In this document: positions 32,524 through 34,765 of the stretch, piece by piece | How positions within the stretch are numbered: position 1 is the stretch's first letter | Layout: every line of letters begins with the position of its first letter | NCBI GenBank assembly: GCA_017508045.1 | Contig: JAFVZT010000018.1 | Span: 1 to 34,765 of the forward strand | DNA: 34,765 nucleotides | Source: Oscillospiraceae bacterium | GTDB taxonomy: Bacteria; Bacillota; Clostridia; Oscillospirales; Oscillospiraceae | Direction of reading: 5' to 3' | Made by a program: the position numbers and the translations under genes | The notes under the pieces: model-generated | What the model saw: the letters and a program-made list of their open reading frames with translations, nothing else | Databases searched by the model: none | What the model was told of the DNA's origin: nothing

Positions 32524-34113
32524 TTACTCCTTGGCTAAATGGCGCAAAACCCTACCGCTGCGCTCACCGGTATATTCACCCTTTGCAATAACAGGTACAC
32601 CGTTGATGATGACATAGTCCATACCTTCAGAGTATTTCTGCGGCTCCGGGAAGGTGGCATTGATCTTCAAATCGTGGATGTTGAAAATATTGATATCCGC
32701 ATACTTGCCTGCTTCCAGCACGCCACGGCCCTCTAAGGCAAAGTGCTGAGCGGGTATCATACCCACCTTCTTCACTGCATCCTGAATAGAGATGACGCCC
32801 AGATCCCGGACGTACCGGGCAAAGAACTGGGTCATAGACATATACGCGTAGATAGGTCCTGCGCTCTCGGGAGAATCGTCAAAAACACCGGAATCGGTCT
32901 GCCACATATAGATGGGATCGGTGACCACGGAATCGATCAATATCTGCTCTTTGAAGACGATCGCGCGCAGGCCGACCACATTGGCATCTGCCAGAGTAGG
33001 CGCGCCCATCATGATATCCAGGAATACGTCCACAGGCTCCTTGCCGGATTGCTTGACCATATCCGCGAAAGGAATGCTGGAAAGCTCCGGATTATAAGGG
33101 CAGTTGATGTACAGCAGGCGGTCCCACTGGCCGTGAGCCAGGAAGCGCCAGTAGCGATCCAGATCGTTCTTTACCTTTTCCCGGCCAGCCGGGTCAGCCA
33201 ATATTTCTTTTGCCTTATCCCAGCCCTCCGCATACAGCCAGGGAGGCAGCATAGCCAGGGCAGCACCGGGTGCAAAGCAGTTGGGAAGCATATCGCAGTA
33301 CACATTCAAATGCTCGATTTCCCGTGCATCCTTCAGCATCTGCATGCCTTTGAACAAATACTCGTCGGGAACACCGTTGTCATCTTTGATGTTAAGATGG
33401 GATACTGTACCCCGCAGACCGGTCTTGCGGATCACATTGAGGAATTCGTTCACCGATTCCAGTACATAGTAACCTTCGTCACGCATGTGGGTGGAGTAGT
33501 TACCATCATATTCGGCTACGATCTGAGCCAGCCGTTCCACTTCCTCCGGACGGCACAGAATTCCGGGAACAAATTCCAGTCCGGTAGAAAGGCCGATAAA
33601 GCCGGCTTCCATAGCTTCACGCAGGAAATCCTCCATGATTTGGAATTGCTCTTGTGTGTAGTCCGTGGTGTAGAGATTTGCCATTTTCCGCAGCTGGTTG
33701 TGTCCGCAGAGCCATGCGGTATTTATGGTGGTACCCATTTTGTCTACCTGCTCGAGCACAGAGGCAACGCAGCCCTTGGGATACTTGCCGTCAGCAGGGA
33801 CAGGGCGGTTTAGATTCATCAGACCGCAGTTTGCAACGATTTGGGTGGTAATACCCTGTCGGATAGCGTTTTGACACTCGGGATACTTAAACAGATTTGT
33901 GTCGGAATGGGAATGGGAATCGATAAAGCCGGGGGTCACATACTTGTGGTGGGCATCGATCTCCAAAGGCGCAGACACACCCTTGAGATTGCCGATGTAA
34001 TCGATCTTATCGCCGATGATAGCAATATCCGCATAGTAGGGAAGCTTGCCGGTACCATCCACGATGGTGCCGTTTCGGATAATGATGTCAGGTTTCTTTC
34101 TGTAAAAAGCCAT
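32524..34113 (-). CDS. N-acyl-D-amino-acid deacylase (amidohydrolase family)
   Basis: A 529-residue metal-dependent amidohydrolase of the D-aminoacylase group. The N-terminal beta domain has IIIRNGTIVDGTGKLPYYAD. Ligand motifs are FIDSHSHSD (H67, H69), VANCGLMN with C96, STGLEFVPG (E180), YSTHMRDEG (H209), VSHLNIKDD (H239) and a late Asp in QTDSGVFDD. The Cys ligand in place of a carboxylated Lys is the mark of D-aminoacylases, which release D-amino acids from N-acyl-D-amino acids. It may serve D-amino-acid salvage or peptidoglycan-derived compounds. The ATG at 34113 has AGGAGGG upstream and is preferred over 34149. No transport gene is adjacent. Confidence 0.85.
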   Translation of the reverse strand: MAFYRKKPDIIIRNGTIVDGTGKLPYYADIAIIGDKIDYIGNLKGVSAPLEIDAHHKYVTPGFIDSHSHSDTNLFKYPECQNAIRQGITTQIVANCGLMNLNRPVPADGKYPKGCVASVLEQVDKMGTTINTAWLCGHNQLRKMANLYTTDYTQEQFQIMEDFLREAMEAGFIGLSTGLEFVPGILCRPEEVERLAQIVAEYDGNYSTHMRDEGYYVLESVNEFLNVIRKTGLRGTVSHLNIKDDNGVPDEYLFKGMQMLKDAREIEHLNVYCDMLPNCFAPGAALAMLPPWLYAEGWDKAKEILADPAGREKVKNDLDRYWRFLAHGQWDRLLYINCPYNPELSSIPFADMVKQSGKEPVDVFLDIMMGAPTLADANVVGLRAIVFKEQILIDSVVTDPIYMWQTDSGVFDDSPESAGPIYAYMSMTQFFARYVRDLGVISIQDAVKKVGMIPAQHFALEGRGVLEAGKYADINIFNIHDLKINATFPEPQKYSEGMDYVIINGVPVIAKGEYTGERSGRVLRHLAKE

Positions 34114-34171
34114 GAATGATCCCTCCTGATAATAGCTGTTTATATGCATGCTGACAGGTTATTTATGTTTG

Positions 34172-34303
34172 TTAAATACATTCGTCTACACATACATCCG
34201 CAAGTGTTTTGGCAATATTTTCGCCCCATTCATAAAGATGCCCATACTCCCTGTTTCCGGAATAAGGGGTCTCAATGGTGACCGCCAGTGCGGCATCCAA
34301 AGG
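34172..34303 (-). pseudogene. C-terminal remnant of a truncated gene, possibly a zinc carboxypeptidase-like protein
   Basis: Reading 34303 to 34172 on the reverse strand gives 43 residues and a stop: PLDAALAVTIETPYSG, then NREYGHLYEWGENI and AKTLADVCVDECI. It has protein-like composition but a stop directly in front and no start with a ribosome site. LAVTIETPY could be the catalytic-Glu strand of an M14-type peptidase, which is a guess. It looks like the end of a gene lost when the repeat-rich DNA to its right arrived. It lies in the leader of the deacylase gene. Confidence 0.4.
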
Positions 34304-34367
34304 TCATATGCGGAATACTCCGACCTTCTTCGCTGTTACCCAATATATGTTGTAGTTTGGTATGATT

Positions 34368-34396
34368 ATTATAGTGCGTATTTCTACATTTGTAAA
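34368..34396 (-). promoter_or_regulatory. Promoter with CopY/BlaI-like palindrome upstream of the deacylase gene
   Basis: The reverse strand has TTTACA (34396-34391), a 17-bp spacer and TATAAT (34373-34368). TACATTTGTA (34385-34394), a perfect TACANNTGTA palindrome, overlaps the -35 box. That is the consensus for CopY/BlaI/MecI-type repressors. The leader to the start at 34113 would be about 250 nt. Confidence 0.5.
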
Positions 34397-34411
34397 TACA
34401 AAAATGCACAG

Positions 34412-34511
34412 AGCTAAATTATATTCGTCCCAGCTGCCCGCAGGCAATTTAGCTGGCGTATGCCAATTTAGCTTGGGTCGCAAATTTAGCTCGTCAAAGG
34501 CGAATATAGCT
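34412..34511. repeat. Iteron-like array of AATTTAGCT
   Basis: AATTTAGCT occurs at 34446-34454, 34465-34473 and 34483-34491, and AATATAGCT at 34503-34511, with starts 19, 18 and 20 bases apart. One inverted copy (AGCTAAATT) lies at 34412-34420. The spacing of about two helical turns would put all copies on one face of the DNA. No gene starts within it. Confidence 0.6.
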
Positions 34512-34512
34512 G

Positions 34513-34713
34513 AAAAAGCACCCCGAAGGGTGCTTTTTCATTGTGGACGATATAGGACTCGAGTTGCTTCTTCCGCTTTGTGGAAAATAGGACACCACCC
34601 GTTGGGTGGTGTATAGTGCTGTTAATTGATTTTCGTCTACAGGCATCCGCCTGCATCCGTAAATCAATAGGACTCTTCCGCGGGCTAAAAAAGTGTCCCC
34701 CGGACACTTTTTT
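34513..34713. repeat. Cluster of strong hairpins, probable dispersed repeat
   Basis: Four inverted repeats stand in a row: AAAAAGCACCC (34513-34538, 4-nt loop), ACACCACCC (34592-34612, 3-nt loop), ATTGATTT with AAATCAAT (34625-34668) enclosing CAGGC/GCCTG, and AAAAAAGTGTCC (34687-34713, 3-nt loop). ATAGGAC recurs at 34552, 34587 and 34667, and TTCCGC follows two of these. No credible gene is present in this stretch, and nothing is recognised in the last 52 bases of the window. Confidence 0.55.
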
Positions 34714-34765
34714 GCGCTCTGGCGACCGCCGCCCTGTTCGAGTCCTTATCGGCCAAAACCAAAAA

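Noticed and set aside
34446-34511. Regularly spaced repeats considered as a CRISPR array
   Set aside because: The repeat unit is nine bases and the spacing 18-20 bases, far too short for CRISPR, and no cas genes are present.
34486-34707. 73-codon leftward frame in the terminal repeat block
   Set aside because: It spans three strong hairpins and has no start signal; it is repeat DNA, not a gene.
34733-34743. GTTCGAGTCC near the right edge, like a tRNA T loop
   Set aside because: The five bases on either side cannot form a T stem, and no D or anticodon arm is found upstream. It is part of the repeat block.

Overview
The window looks like a chromosomal segment of a low-to-middle GC Clostridia, probably an Oscillospiraceae/Ruminococcaceae-type gut anaerobe. 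This is inferred from strong AGGAGG ribosome sites, sigma-A type promoters with 17-bp spacers, several GTG/TTG starts, a single-aptamer glycine riboswitch, AzlCD, MntP, DUF1846, MBOAT/DHHW and NahK/NagA genes, and palindromic intergenic repeats. No phage, IS, CRISPR, rRNA or tRNA gene was found.

Layout. (1) 1-808, minus: the start of the S10 ribosomal operon (rpsJ, partial rplC) behind a strong promoter and a ~270-nt leader that holds a terminator-like hairpin. (2) 939-2135: a NagD-type HAD phosphatase and a 280-bp mosaic of palindromes. (3) 2141-5634, minus: DUF1846 protein, a helical-repeat membrane protein and a PP2C-type phosphatase, apparently one operon. (4) 5650-10241, plus: TcdA, then an amino-sugar operon of NahK-like kinase, divergent ROK protein and NagA. 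(5) 10284-15488: a MATE exporter converging on DHHW/MBOAT O-acylation genes, then a lipoprotein and MntP. (6) 15526-18283: flavin reductase-gpsA-mntP, divergent from azlC-azlD.

(7) 18381-24296, minus: the most unusual block. An AraC regulator precedes a compact operon of a RhaM-like mutarotase, an ASRT-domain protein, a creatinase-like M24 protein that has lost two metal ligands, a creatininase-family amidohydrolase and a 716-residue protein that resembles an unassigned TIM-barrel glycosidase. The set suggests catabolism of an unidentified sugar-containing amide or amidino compound. A shared AATAGGACAA motif lies upstream of the operon and in the araC leader. (8) 24464-27312, minus: rlmB followed by a 666-residue membrane protein with the architecture of a heavy-metal P-type ATPase but without its DKTGT, TGDN and hinge motifs. 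ftsH diverges from rlmB.

(9) 29400-30953: glyA under a glycine riboswitch that ends in a terminator. (10) 30947-32425, minus: a second MATE exporter. (11) 32524-34396, minus: an N-acyl-D-amino-acid deacylase with a gene remnant in its leader and a CopY/BlaI-like palindrome at its promoter. (12) 34412-34713: a non-coding block with an AATTTAGCT iteron-like array and several strong hairpins, resembling a dispersed repeat.

Functions are assigned from recognisable motifs in translated sequence without any database search. Promoter, operator and RNA calls come from reading by eye.
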